Shown piece by piece: positions 33,368 through 41,759 of a DNA stretch of 64,000 nucleotides. The translations under genes and the position numbers were made by a program. Source of the stretch: an uncultured Porphyromonadaceae bacterium (GTDB taxonomy: Bacteria; Bacteroidota; Bacteroidia; Bacteroidales; Muribaculaceae); assembly GCA_947175425.1 (NCBI GenBank), contig CAMWMR010000011.1, forward strand, positions 1-64,000, written 5' to 3'. Within the stretch, counting starts at the first letter, position 1. Every line of letters starts with the position of its first letter. The notes under the pieces were generated by a model, which did no database searches, was not told the origin of the DNA, and was given only the letters and a program-made list of their open reading frames with translations.

Positions 33368-35908
33368 TTATTTTACAATCAGTATGGCGGCGCTTGCACC
33401 TTCGTTGGAGTTAATGTTCACCACGTAGGCACCGGGAGTTGCGGGAGCGGGGAGAACAACTGTTTCGGCGTCCATTCCGGCGTATTTTGCAACGAGAGCT
33501 CCTGCGGGGGAGTATATGTCGATGCTTTGAATGTCGGTGGCATGAACGGTGAAGCATGTTCCTGCGGCTACAGGGTTGGGAGTTATTGAAACTTTGCCTT
33601 TTTCGGCAGTGGCGGTGTTGAGTTCAACCGACGACTGGTAGTTGTCGTAACGGGCGTAGAGGCGATGCAGCTGTACGGTGCCTTGTCCGGAGCCTGCTTC
33701 GGGGTAAAGGCGGATGTTGGAGATACTTACGGGGTAGGTAGATATTTTGGAAGTTTCGCCAACGAGGCTAATGGGTATTTCCACATTGTGTTTGGTAGCG
33801 GCGGCGAAGTTAGGCTCGGTTTCGTGCTTGATTGTTTTGTAGCTTGTACGAGTAGCTTCGGGAGTGTGGATATCGGCCGAAATGTGGGTGAGGTTTACAG
33901 CGGGTTCAAATTCAAAGAAGATGTTATCGGGGAGGCTGTAGAAAACTGTGCCTGTAGCGATAGTGATGTAGGGAGTTTTAGATGAGCCGTATGTGAAAGT
34001 TACAACACCTTCGGGCGAGAGGCTTACGTTAGAAACACCGGTTCCTTTGGCAGTCCATTCGCTAAGGTTTTCGTGAGCCATTTCGGCGGCATTTGCAATT
34101 TCTACGGTAACTTCGGTGCTTTCGGTTATATCGCCGATTTTGGCTGTAATGGTAGTTTTACCTTCTTTGAGGCCGCGGAGAACGCCTTGTGCGTCGATGC
34201 TTACAATGTCGGTGTCGTCGATAATCCATTCAAAGTCGGCGGGGTTGTAGGAGTAAACTTTGTCGCCGATAGTGGCGGATATTTCGATGGGATATTCGCG
34301 AGTGCCGTCGATGAGCAGAGGTTTCACTGCCATAACCGGCTGAGTGGCTGCAACGGTGAGTTCGATGTCGATGCTGACTTCGCCGACAGTTGCTGTGAGT
34401 TTGCCTGTTACGGCATTTTTGCCGGCGGTGAAGGAATTTCCGTCGCAAGTGCCGAGTTCGGGGTCGCAGGAGAGTGTGAAGTCGCGGAAATCGTAGCTGA
34501 TAACGGCGCCGTATTTGTTATATGCAATTACAGTGGGCGAGAAAGTTCCGTAAGCGGGAGCTGTGAGGGACATTTCTTCGAACGCGAGGGCTGCAACTTC
34601 CGAAGCTTCGGGAGTGTCTTCGGGAGCGGTGTTATATACCAGCCAGCCGTTTGCCACGGCGCGGGGAGTACCTTCGGTTGTGCGGTTTTCAATGCGGTCG
34701 GTAATAAACATTTCGGCGGAACCTCCTGCGTCGAAGTTAGCCATGTTGGAGCATCCGAGCCAACGGGCGAATTCGCACATTTTTGCAGTGTTGCATCCTG
34801 CCGATGTTCCGTATACGGGGTCGGTTGATTTGTCGATAACAACAATGTAGAGGGTTTTTCCGTCGGCCGAGCAGCCGTAACCGGTGCGGGAGTAAACCTG
34901 CGAGTTGTAGGTTTCGTTTGAGTTGTGTGCTGTGAGTTCGCCGTTACGCATAACGAGCGCGTTACCGCCTACAGCCTGCTCAACGAGGGGAGTGATTTCG
35001 TTTTCGCTTCCGGGGTTGTAGGTCCAGGAGTATTTCATTACGAGTTTGTCGCCTTCGGCCAAAGCTGCCATAACTTCGCGGTACGGGCCGCGGCCTACAA
35101 GGGCGAGGTCGTGGTTTCCGAGCATTCCGTTACCTGCATCGGTGCGCACTTCCTTGACGATGAATTCAATGTCGCGGCCGCTGTTCCAGTCTTCGCCTTC
35201 GGCAAAGTCAAGAATAACTTCGGTAGCATCTCCCGGGGCGTCGAATTCATATTTGCCGCTTACAATTTTAATGGGCATAAATTCGCGAGCCGAGCCATAG
35301 TAGCGGTTATACATGCAAAGCTCGTCGGTGTGTATGCCTTTGTTGCACTGGTGTACTTCGAGAGTGCCGATTTTACTGTTTGTAACGGCAATTGAAGAAG
35401 TACAGTAGTCGATATATGCTGTTTTGTCGTAGGACATTGAAACTACGCCGGTACGCATAGTGCCGCCGTCCCACTGGTCGCGGTTCTGGTTCGATTCGGT
35501 AACAATAACGCCGTTACGCACGCTTGCGTTACGGGTGGTTCCGGTGTATGTTTTTTCTTCGGGCTGAGTTGCCACCACCCAGAAGTTGGCGTTGGCACCG
35601 GCAACGGCACGGTGTCCTTCCGACGACTGGCGTTTTGCCGCATTTACAAGGAGTTCGGTTCCTTTGGCCGACTCGTTGGCAACAGTTGTTTCAATGCGGT
35701 TGTAGGGATTGTTCAAATCCACTTTCACCACGTTGATATTAAGGGGATAATCGGGCAGTCGATAGCGCAGATGTGTAATGCCGGGGCCGATTTGCCGGTC
35801 GATTTTACATTCCACTTCGTAATCCTTGCCTTCGAGGTTTACGGTTTCGGCCATGGAGCTAAAGCTGAAAAACGCCACAGCTCCGCAAGCGAGTAAAAGT
35901 TTATTCAT
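33368..35908 (-). CDS. Secreted phosphodiester glycosidase (NAGPA domain) with Ig-like modules and T9SS-type tail
   Basis: The NAGPA family is named for the human enzyme that removes GlcNAc from GlcNAc-1-phosphodiester. Signatures are RTGYGCSADGKTLYIVVID (around residue 345), CEFARWLGCSNMANFDAGGSAEMF (around 380-400) and TPRAVANGWLVYN. A signal peptide (about 1-20) precedes, and a large N-terminal domain of about 300 residues belongs to the same fold region. Bacterial Ig-like (Big_2) repeats lie at about 440-610, then a beta module and a sorting-type tail starting ITPNPVAAGTCF. It is the first gene of the operon. Wall polymers or glycans linked by sugar-1-phosphodiesters are plausible targets; the actual substrate is unknown. 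Confidence 0.82.
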   Translation of the reverse strand: MNKLLLACGAVAFFSFSSMAETVNLEGKDYEVECKIDRQIGPGITHLRYRLPDYPLNINVVKVDLNNPYNRIETTVANESAKGTELLVNAAKRQSSEGHRAVAGANANFWVVATQPEEKTYTGTTRNASVRNGVIVTESNQNRDQWDGGTMRTGVVSMSYDKTAYIDYCTSSIAVTNSKIGTLEVHQCNKGIHTDELCMYNRYYGSAREFMPIKIVSGKYEFDAPGDATEVILDFAEGEDWNSGRDIEFIVKEVRTDAGNGMLGNHDLALVGRGPYREVMAALAEGDKLVMKYSWTYNPGSENEITPLVEQAVGGNALVMRNGELTAHNSNETYNSQVYSRTGYGCSADGKTLYIVVIDKSTDPVYGTSAGCNTAKMCEFARWLGCSNMANFDAGGSAEMFITDRIENRTTEGTPRAVANGWLVYNTAPEDTPEASEVAALAFEEMSLTAPAYGTFSPTVIAYNKYGAVISYDFRDFTLSCDPELGTCDGNSFTAGKNAVTGKLTATVGEVSIDIELTVAATQPVMAVKPLLIDGTREYPIEISATIGDKVYSYNPADFEWIIDDTDIVSIDAQGVLRGLKEGKTTITAKIGDITESTEVTVEIANAAEMAHENLSEWTAKGTGVSNVSLSPEGVVTFTYGSSKTPYITIATGTVFYSLPDNIFFEFEPAVNLTHISADIHTPEATRTSYKTIKHETEPNFAAATKHNVEIPISLVGETSKISTYPVSISNIRLYPEAGSGQGTVQLHRLYARYDNYQSSVELNTATAEKGKVSITPNPVAAGTCFTVHATDIQSIDIYSPAGALVAKYAGMDAETVVLPAPATPGAYVVNINSNEGASAAILIVK

Positions 35909-35969
35909 AAATCGGTATCAGATTATAAGTTCAAAAAAGTTGTTTTACGATTGGCGGAATTGTCCAAGA

Positions 35970-35977
35970 CAAAGGTA
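35970..35977 (-). promoter_or_regulatory. -7 promoter element of the five-gene secreted hydrolase operon
   Basis: On the minus strand TACCTTTG matches TAnnTTTG, about 60 bases before the glycosidase ATG. A TTTG lies about 23 bases further upstream. The divergent LRR gene has its own element in the same 280-base gap. Confidence 0.5.
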
Positions 35978-36114
35978 GATTAAAAATCTGTAATATATAT
36001 CAAAAGTATGTTAAAAAGAGTGTAAGTAATTAAAATGTGTATTATACTTGCCCTAAAGGAGGGTGTTATACGTTAAAAATATAGTTTAAGTGTTGCTCTC
36101 TATAAAAAATTTTG

Positions 36115-36122
36115 TACATTTG
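36115..36122 (+). promoter_or_regulatory. -7 promoter element of the LRR protein gene
   Basis: TACATTTG fits TAnnTTTG, with TTG at 36093-36095 about 19 bases upstream. The leader is about 60 bases. Confidence 0.6.
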
Positions 36123-36188
36123 CACAGTCTCAATAATCCGCGCAATTATCACATTGAAATCTTAAACCATATACCTTAATATCATTTT

Positions 36189-39100
36189 ATGAACAAGTCT
36201 ACTTATCGTCTTTCCGGCCTTGTTGCAGGAGCGGCATTCGCTCTCTGTTTTGGACTGGGAACCGGAAGTGCCTCGGCACAGACATTTATGCACGAAGGTC
36301 TTGTGTATAAAGCATCCGGAAACAAACTCACTCTACAGGCTGCTACCGTAAATCCTGAGAACGGTACTGCACCCGGAGAATACTCGGGTTCGTATGTAAT
36401 TCCCGAGGAAATACCTTACAATGGCAAAACCTATATTGTAACCAGTGTAGGCACTGTATTCAAGTCCAATGCCAAGCTTGTATCGCTTGAAATGCCCTCT
36501 ACAATCACATCGCTCAGCCGCGGTGCTTTTGCCGATTGTACAGGTCTGGAATCGGTGAAACTGCCTTCAGCAATGACAGCTCTTCCCAGCGATGGTTTTG
36601 CCCGATGCAGTGCGCTTAAGGAAATTTCCATTCCGGGCACAATTGCCAAGGCCGACGGCGGAAATACTTTCAAGGATTGTACCTCGTTGGAAAAAATTAC
36701 CTTTGAGGAAGGTGCGACTCCGCTGCTTATCAAGCTTGCTTTGTTCACCGAGCTTCCCTCGAGCCTTAAGGAAGTGTATATCTATCGCGACCTCGACAAC
36801 TCTACTGTTGCCATGGCCGATAAACCTTTCCGTGCAAGCACAAGTCTTGAAAAAGTTGTTTTGGGCGATAAGGTAACAGCTCTTCCCGCCAGCTTCTTCG
36901 AAAACTGTACTGCTCTTAAGGACGTTACAATCGGTGCCGGTCTCGAAACAATAGGAACTTCGGCTCTTTCAAACACCGCTATCACCGAAATCGTACTTCC
37001 CGACGCTCTCAAAACCATTACCGCATCGGCTTTTGCAGGCGACAAGAGTCTTGTTAAAGTTACTATGGGTAAACTGGTGAAGACAATCGAAAGTATGGCT
37101 TTCCGTAACACCGGTGTTACAGAAATCAACTTCTCCGATTCTCTTACCACTATCGGCGACATGGCTTTCCAGAACTCAGGCCTCGCAGGTACTCTCACAC
37201 TTCCCGAAGCGCTCAAGAAACTCGGCTCGCAGGCGTTTGCCGCCAACACCGGTCTTACAGAAGTTGTTTTGGGCGACTCGCTTGCAACTGTAGGCGACGG
37301 TCCTTTCATGGCTTGTCCCGAAATTTCCAAGTATACCGTTGCTGCCGACAACCGTTATTTTGCCAATGAAGCAGCCGGCCGTTATGTAACCGACAAAGAC
37401 GGCAAAGTACTTTACTTCTACGCTCCCAAAGCCGCAGGCAACGCTCTCGCACTCGGTGTAACCGAAATCAAGCCTTATGCATGCTACGGTGCCACCGCTC
37501 TTGAAAATGTTGATATTCCTTCCTGCGCCACATTCGGTGACTACGCTTTTGCAAGCTCAGGCATCAAATCTCTTACCGTTAAAGGTTCGGTTGGCCGTTA
37601 TGTTGCACAGAACTGTCCCGAACTCACTGCAGTGAATATTCAGACAACCGAAGTTCCCATCGGTATTGTTGCCGGTTGCGAAAAACTTACATCTGTAACA
37701 CTTCCCGAAGCTGTGACAGTTGTTAAATCGGAAGCTTTCAAAGGCACCTCTGCTCTCAAAGAACTTAACCTCGGCAGCTGCCTCGCAATTATTGAATCCG
37801 GCGCGTTCGACAACGCCGCAGTTGAAACTCTCAGCGTAGGTTCCACTTATCCTGCCGTAATGCCCGACGGTGTATTCACCGAAGCACATGCAAACATCAC
37901 CGTAAAAGTTCCCGTCGACCTCGTTGACGCTTACAAAGCCGCTCCCGGCTGGAGCATGCTCAAGATTGCCGGCGATGCCAACATCGTAGCCGGCGGCGCC
38001 GACATGGGTATGCCCGCAGGTCTTTACTACGCAGGTGAAGACGGAATGCTCCACTGTGTATATTCCGACGGCGAAAGCGACACCTACGACGTTGGCGGCG
38101 TTCCCCACACTTTCCAGCTTGTAGAATACAGCAACCGTATTTACGGTGCCTGCGCCGGTGAAAAATTCGTTTACTCGGCTACCGGTGCTGTCGACGGCGA
38201 CGGTAAACTGTTCTATATCTCCAAAGTTGGCGGCAATATTTTCCAGGCTGTCGTTCTCGACAACACCGGCAATAACGCCTATATGGACCCCTTCGGCCTC
38301 TACATCTATGGCGAAGACCTCTATGTAAACGACCGTAACGTTTGTCTGCGCAAAATTCCCGCAAGCGCAATTTCACTTCCCCAGGACTATCCCTCTTGGA
38401 TGGAAAACAACTGGATGGCTTTCTACAACACCGAATGGACCTATGGCTGTATCAAAGCCGGTTTTGCAATCACTACTGCTGCCGATACTCAGGAACCTCT
38501 CTACTGGCTCGGCATGAAGTATAACGGCTATGGTATTTTCCGTTTCCGCGAAGGTAACATCGGTACCGGCGCAGGCGACCTCGCCGGCCCCCGTCCCACC
38601 GACCGTTCTCTGTTCACTCAGTTCACCCCCATTATCACCACTTTCAATGTTGACGAACCCAACGGACACCTCTATATGTATGTAGTACGCATGGGCGACC
38701 TCAATGTGGAAAATCCTGTTAAGTGCGGTCTCTACCGTGTAAACATCGCCGATGTTGAAGCCAACTCCGACGCTTCTTCGTTCTGGGATTACAACCCCGT
38801 ACTCATCGACGGTGCTCCCGTAATCTACGAAGGCAACACCGAGTACGTTGGTATTCCTCAGCTCGCTATCGACAGCAAGGGCGAATACATGTACTGGTGC
38901 TACCGTACACCTTCGGAAGAAAGCATTGAAACAATCGAAGGCTATACCGTTGCACAGCAGGAATCCAACAACCGTTTCCACTGGGCCGACAAGTACGACG
39001 CCACCAACCCCCGTCATCAGGACGGTATCAAGCGTATCAAACTCGGCGAGGCCAATCCCGAAGTTGAAACAGTTGTTCCCGGTGTTCGCGGTTACGGCGT

Positions 39101-39368
39101 TGTAGCTGTAAACTACGAAGGCTCCACACGTCCCGAAGGCGGTGTTTCCGCAATTGTAGGCGCTCAGGCCAAACTCGCTCACATTGCCAACGGTACAGTA
39201 GTTGCCGATACCGACCTCCGTCTTGAAGTTTACACAACAGCCGGTCTGCTTGTTGCAGTTGAAAATCTTGCTGCAGGCGAAACTTTCGCAGCCGACCTCG
39301 AAGCCGGTGTTTACGTAGCTGTTGCCAATGCTGCAGGTGAAACTCAGGTTCTCAAATTCGTGAAATAA
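36189..39368 (+). CDS. BspA-like leucine-rich-repeat surface protein with T9SS-type tail
   Basis: 1059 aa. After a signal peptide (about 1-30, ending ASAQ) there are many BspA-type LRR_5 units to about residue 600, with the recurring pattern AFxxCTxLxxVxLPxxLxxIxxxAF. A distinct domain of about 400 residues follows (FVYSATGAVDGDGKLFYISK, RFREGNIGTGAGDL), which looks beta-propeller-like but is not assigned. The end (EAGVYVAVANAAGETQVLKFVK) resembles a T9SS type A sorting domain. BspA-like proteins bind host matrix or other bacteria; that role is inferred here. It is divergent from the hydrolase operon and monocistronic. Confidence 0.8.
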   Translation: MNKSTYRLSGLVAGAAFALCFGLGTGSASAQTFMHEGLVYKASGNKLTLQAATVNPENGTAPGEYSGSYVIPEEIPYNGKTYIVTSVGTVFKSNAKLVSLEMPSTITSLSRGAFADCTGLESVKLPSAMTALPSDGFARCSALKEISIPGTIAKADGGNTFKDCTSLEKITFEEGATPLLIKLALFTELPSSLKEVYIYRDLDNSTVAMADKPFRASTSLEKVVLGDKVTALPASFFENCTALKDVTIGAGLETIGTSALSNTAITEIVLPDALKTITASAFAGDKSLVKVTMGKLVKTIESMAFRNTGVTEINFSDSLTTIGDMAFQNSGLAGTLTLPEALKKLGSQAFAANTGLTEVVLGDSLATVGDGPFMACPEISKYTVAADNRYFANEAAGRYVTDKDGKVLYFYAPKAAGNALALGVTEIKPYACYGATALENVDIPSCATFGDYAFASSGIKSLTVKGSVGRYVAQNCPELTAVNIQTTEVPIGIVAGCEKLTSVTLPEAVTVVKSEAFKGTSALKELNLGSCLAIIESGAFDNAAVETLSVGSTYPAVMPDGVFTEAHANITVKVPVDLVDAYKAAPGWSMLKIAGDANIVAGGADMGMPAGLYYAGEDGMLHCVYSDGESDTYDVGGVPHTFQLVEYSNRIYGACAGEKFVYSATGAVDGDGKLFYISKVGGNIFQAVVLDNTGNNAYMDPFGLYIYGEDLYVNDRNVCLRKIPASAISLPQDYPSWMENNWMAFYNTEWTYGCIKAGFAITTAADTQEPLYWLGMKYNGYGIFRFREGNIGTGAGDLAGPRPTDRSLFTQFTPIITTFNVDEPNGHLYMYVVRMGDLNVENPVKCGLYRVNIADVEANSDASSFWDYNPVLIDGAPVIYEGNTEYVGIPQLAIDSKGEYMYWCYRTPSEESIETIEGYTVAQQESNNRFHWADKYDATNPRHQDGIKRIKLGEANPEVETVVPGVRGYGVVAVNYEGSTRPEGGVSAIVGAQAKLAHIANGTVVADTDLRLEVYTTAGLLVAVENLAAGETFAADLEAGVYVAVANAAGETQVLKFVK

Positions 39369-39385
39369 TATCACAATTTATATTC

Positions 39386-39424
39386 AAGCGCCGTCCGCCA
39401 TGTGTGTGACGGCGCTTTTTTTAT
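39386..39424 (+). terminator. Terminator after the LRR protein gene
   Basis: A perfect 10-bp stem (AAGCGCCGTC / GACGGCGCTT) is followed by a long T-run. Confidence 0.88.
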
Positions 39425-39508
39425 GTTTTTCAGCATAATGTGAACCGCGGGCCGTTATTATTGCTTATATTTGAAAAAAGTTACATTTATATGCAAGTAT
39501 AGAGCCGG

Positions 39509-41077
39509 ATGTATTCTATGAAAATAGCATTACCACCTCGTCGCGACGGTGCTCCTGCGGGTAATTTGGAACTATCGTCGGATCAATCGCTTCTTATTGT
39601 CGGTGCCAACGGTGCCGGTAAAACCCGTTTCACTCATAATATAATGGAGAGTATGGGCGAGACGGCCTATCCGTTGTCGGCGCTCGATGCGCTGTACGGA
39701 CGTCGGCGAGGCGGAGAACTTCCTCCGGTTCTTGCCCGGAGGCTGGCGGGTGGAGCAGCGGCTTTGCCGGCCGATGCTACAGTACTCGAGCTTTTTCTTT
39801 GGCAGCTTATGCACGATGAAATGTTGAATCTCATAGGCTATAAACTTGCGTTGGCCGATAAAAAGCAGGCACAGCTAAAGCGTACGCGGCTTGATGCGGT
39901 TATCGAACTGTGGCAGGATGTTTTTCCGGGAAACCGCGTACTTATTGACAGTGGTAAAATTGTTTTTGCACGCGGCATGGATGCCTCTACATATTCCTCG
40001 GTTCGGCTTTCCGACGGCGAACGTGCCGTGTTGTACTATGCCGCAGCTGTAAGTTATGCACCGCACAATTCGGTTATTTTTGTGGACAGCCCCGAAATAT
40101 TTTTGCACCCGTCGCTCACTGCATCGCTGTGGAACCGGCTGGAGGCTTCGCGTCCCGATTGCTGTTTCTGCTATACTACTCACGACACCGAGTTTACTTC
40201 GTCGCGCAACGGAGCTCCTGTAATATGGGTGCGCGATTACGATTCGGCTGCCAAGGCTTGGGATTACGATATTCTTCCGCCGCAAACCGGAATTTCCAAC
40301 GAGTTGTATATAACCTTGATAGGTGCCCGCAAGCCTGTTTTGTTCATTGAGGGCGACAGCGAACGAAGCATCGATGCAAAACTTTATCCGCTTATTTTCC
40401 CCGATTTTACCGTTCGCTCGCTCGGCAGTTGCAATAAGGTTATCGAAGCCACGCGCACTTTCAACGATTTGTCGGGCTTCCATAAAATGGATTCTTTCGG
40501 CATTGTGGATCGCGACCGCCGTGACGATGCCGAAGTGGCATATCTTCGCCGCAAGCGCATAATGGTTCCCGATGTCGCCGAAATTGAGAATATGCTTTTG
40601 CTTGAGGATGTTGTAAAGGCAGTTGCCGCATCCACCGGGCACGATGGCGAGCGTATTTTTTCGCGTGTGCGAAAAACTATAATCAATCTTTTTGCCGGCG
40701 ATTTGCATCAGCAGGCGCTCCAGCATACACGCCACAGGGTCAAGCGAACGATAGAGTACCGTGTCGATGCCCGTTTCACCGATATCGGCAACATGGAAGA
40801 GCACCTTGGCGGATTGCTTGGCGAAATTAATCCGCGAAAGATTTACGAGGCGTTCTGCCGCGAGTTCCGCGCTTACGTAGAGGCTCGCGATTATAATGCC
40901 ATTCTGCGTGTGTTCAATCAAAAATCCATGCTTTCGTCGTGCAATGTGGCCAATATGTGCGGCTTTAAGAATAAGGAAAAATATATAGAAGCCGTGGTGA
41001 GGCTTTTGCGTCAAAACCATACCACGGCTCAAAGTATACGTGCGGCAGTGCGCCGCTGCCTGTCGTTTACAGATTGA
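39509..41077 (+). CDS. AAA ATPase-DUF4435 fusion protein (PARIS/OLD-like defence candidate)
   Basis: 522 aa, cytoplasmic. The N-terminal ABC/SMC-type ATPase domain has a Walker A GANGAGKT (32-39), a signature-like LSDGERAVLYY (about 167-177) and a Walker B VIFVDSPEIFLHPS (about 189-202). The C-terminal DUF4435 domain starts near 270 with VLFIEGDSERS (E281) and GIVDRDRRDD (about 331-340), an acidic pattern resembling TOPRIM. PARIS anti-phage systems consist of an AAA ATPase (AriA) and a DUF4435 TOPRIM protein (AriB), and single-chain fusions are known to me. The gene is alone on its strand; its end overlaps the restored bcp gene. Domain call is good; the defence role is inferred. Confidence 0.7.
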   Translation: MYSMKIALPPRRDGAPAGNLELSSDQSLLIVGANGAGKTRFTHNIMESMGETAYPLSALDALYGRRRGGELPPVLARRLAGGAAALPADATVLELFLWQLMHDEMLNLIGYKLALADKKQAQLKRTRLDAVIELWQDVFPGNRVLIDSGKIVFARGMDASTYSSVRLSDGERAVLYYAAAVSYAPHNSVIFVDSPEIFLHPSLTASLWNRLEASRPDCCFCYTTHDTEFTSSRNGAPVIWVRDYDSAAKAWDYDILPPQTGISNELYITLIGARKPVLFIEGDSERSIDAKLYPLIFPDFTVRSLGSCNKVIEATRTFNDLSGFHKMDSFGIVDRDRRDDAEVAYLRRKRIMVPDVAEIENMLLLEDVVKAVAASTGHDGERIFSRVRKTIINLFAGDLHQQALQHTRHRVKRTIEYRVDARFTDIGNMEEHLGGLLGEINPRKIYEAFCREFRAYVEARDYNAILRVFNQKSMLSSCNVANMCGFKNKEKYIEAVVRLLRQNHTTAQSIRAAVRRCLSFTD

Positions 41078-41518
41078 GCAGCTGCTCGGCGTGAATCTTT
41101 GTTTTTATCTGTTTCGGGCCAAGAATATTGGTAATAGTGCCGTCGGGCGCTATTATGAATGTTGTGCGCAAAGTACCCATGTATTTGCGTCCGTACATGC
41201 TTTTTCGGCCCATACACCCATTTGTTCAACGAGTTTGTGTTCCGTATCGGCAATAAGCGGAAACGGCAGTTGATTTTTCTCGGCGAATTTGATGTGTGAG
41301 GCTGCCGGGTCCACGCTTACGCCTATAACCTGATAGCCGGCGGCGAGGAGTTGACTGTAGCCGTCGCGCAGGCTGCAGGCCTGTGCGGTGCAGCCCGAGG
41401 TATTGTCCTTGGGGTAGAAATAGAGTGCTATTTTTTTGCCGGGAAATTGGCTTAGACGCACTTCGTTGCCGTGGGCGTCGGTCCCGAGAAAGTCGGGAAC
41501 TTTATCTCCGATATTCAT
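41067..41518 (-). pseudogene. bcp: Thiol peroxidase (Bcp/peroxiredoxin Q), broken by a one-base deletion
   Basis: The intact first part (MNIGDKVPDF, peroxidatic C43 and resolving C48 in SGCTAQAC, VIGVSVDP) is a normal atypical 2-Cys peroxiredoxin that reduces alkyl and hydrogen peroxides. After GVWAEK the frame shifts and stops at 41153 (121 aa). Adding one base to the T5 run at 41201-41205 (A5 on the coding strand) restores SMYGRKYMGTLRTTFIIAPDGT and a tail ending HAEQLLNL at 41067, giving about 150 aa, the family length. The deletion may be genuine, a sequencing error in a homopolymer, or corrected by slippage. The restored gene overlaps the convergent ATPase gene by 11 bases. Confidence 0.85.
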
Positions 41519-41543
41519 ATTTCAGTTGGTGTTATTGTTTTTA

Positions 41544-41551
41544 CAAAGGTA
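41544..41551 (-). promoter_or_regulatory. -7 promoter element of bcp
   Basis: TACCTTTG on the minus strand, 26 bases before the bcp ATG. It is intact even though the gene is frameshifted. Confidence 0.55.
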
Positions 41552-41564
41552 ATAAAAGTTTATG

Positions 41565-41598
41565 AAAAAAGCCCGCGCCTATGGGGTATGGCGCGGGC
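41565..41598 (-). terminator. GC-rich minus-strand terminator between pepO and bcp
   Basis: A perfect 9-bp stem (GCCCGCGCC / GGCGCGGGC) followed, in minus-strand reading, by six T residues. It would stop any read-through from the pepO operon just before bcp transcription begins. Confidence 0.75.
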
Positions 41599-41693
41599 GA
41601 TATAAAAGGCGCTGTGTTGTCATCGGGCTTTTTTAATGAAGCCAGAAAAATGCCTCCTATGCTTGTATAACATGCGGGGCGGAATATTGTTCA

Positions 41694-41740
41694 CAAAAAA
41701 TAAATGACGATTGGAATTTAAGGTTTCCAACCGTCATTTA
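41694..41740 (-). terminator. Terminator directly after the pepO gene
   Basis: A long imperfect stem (TAAATGACG.TTGGAA / TTCCAA.CGTCATTTA) with a T-tract on its minus-strand 3' side lies about 20 bases beyond the pepO stop codon. Confidence 0.7.
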
Positions 41741-41759
41741 TTATAATGTCAATAGCGGT

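Noticed and set aside
39875-41032. 385-aa minus-strand ORF
   Set aside because: Antisense to the AAA-DUF4435 gene, whose motifs are clear.
41153-41518. Treating the 121-aa bcp ORF as a complete protein
   Set aside because: Its last residues do not match the family, while the other frame continues the peroxiredoxin perfectly after one base.
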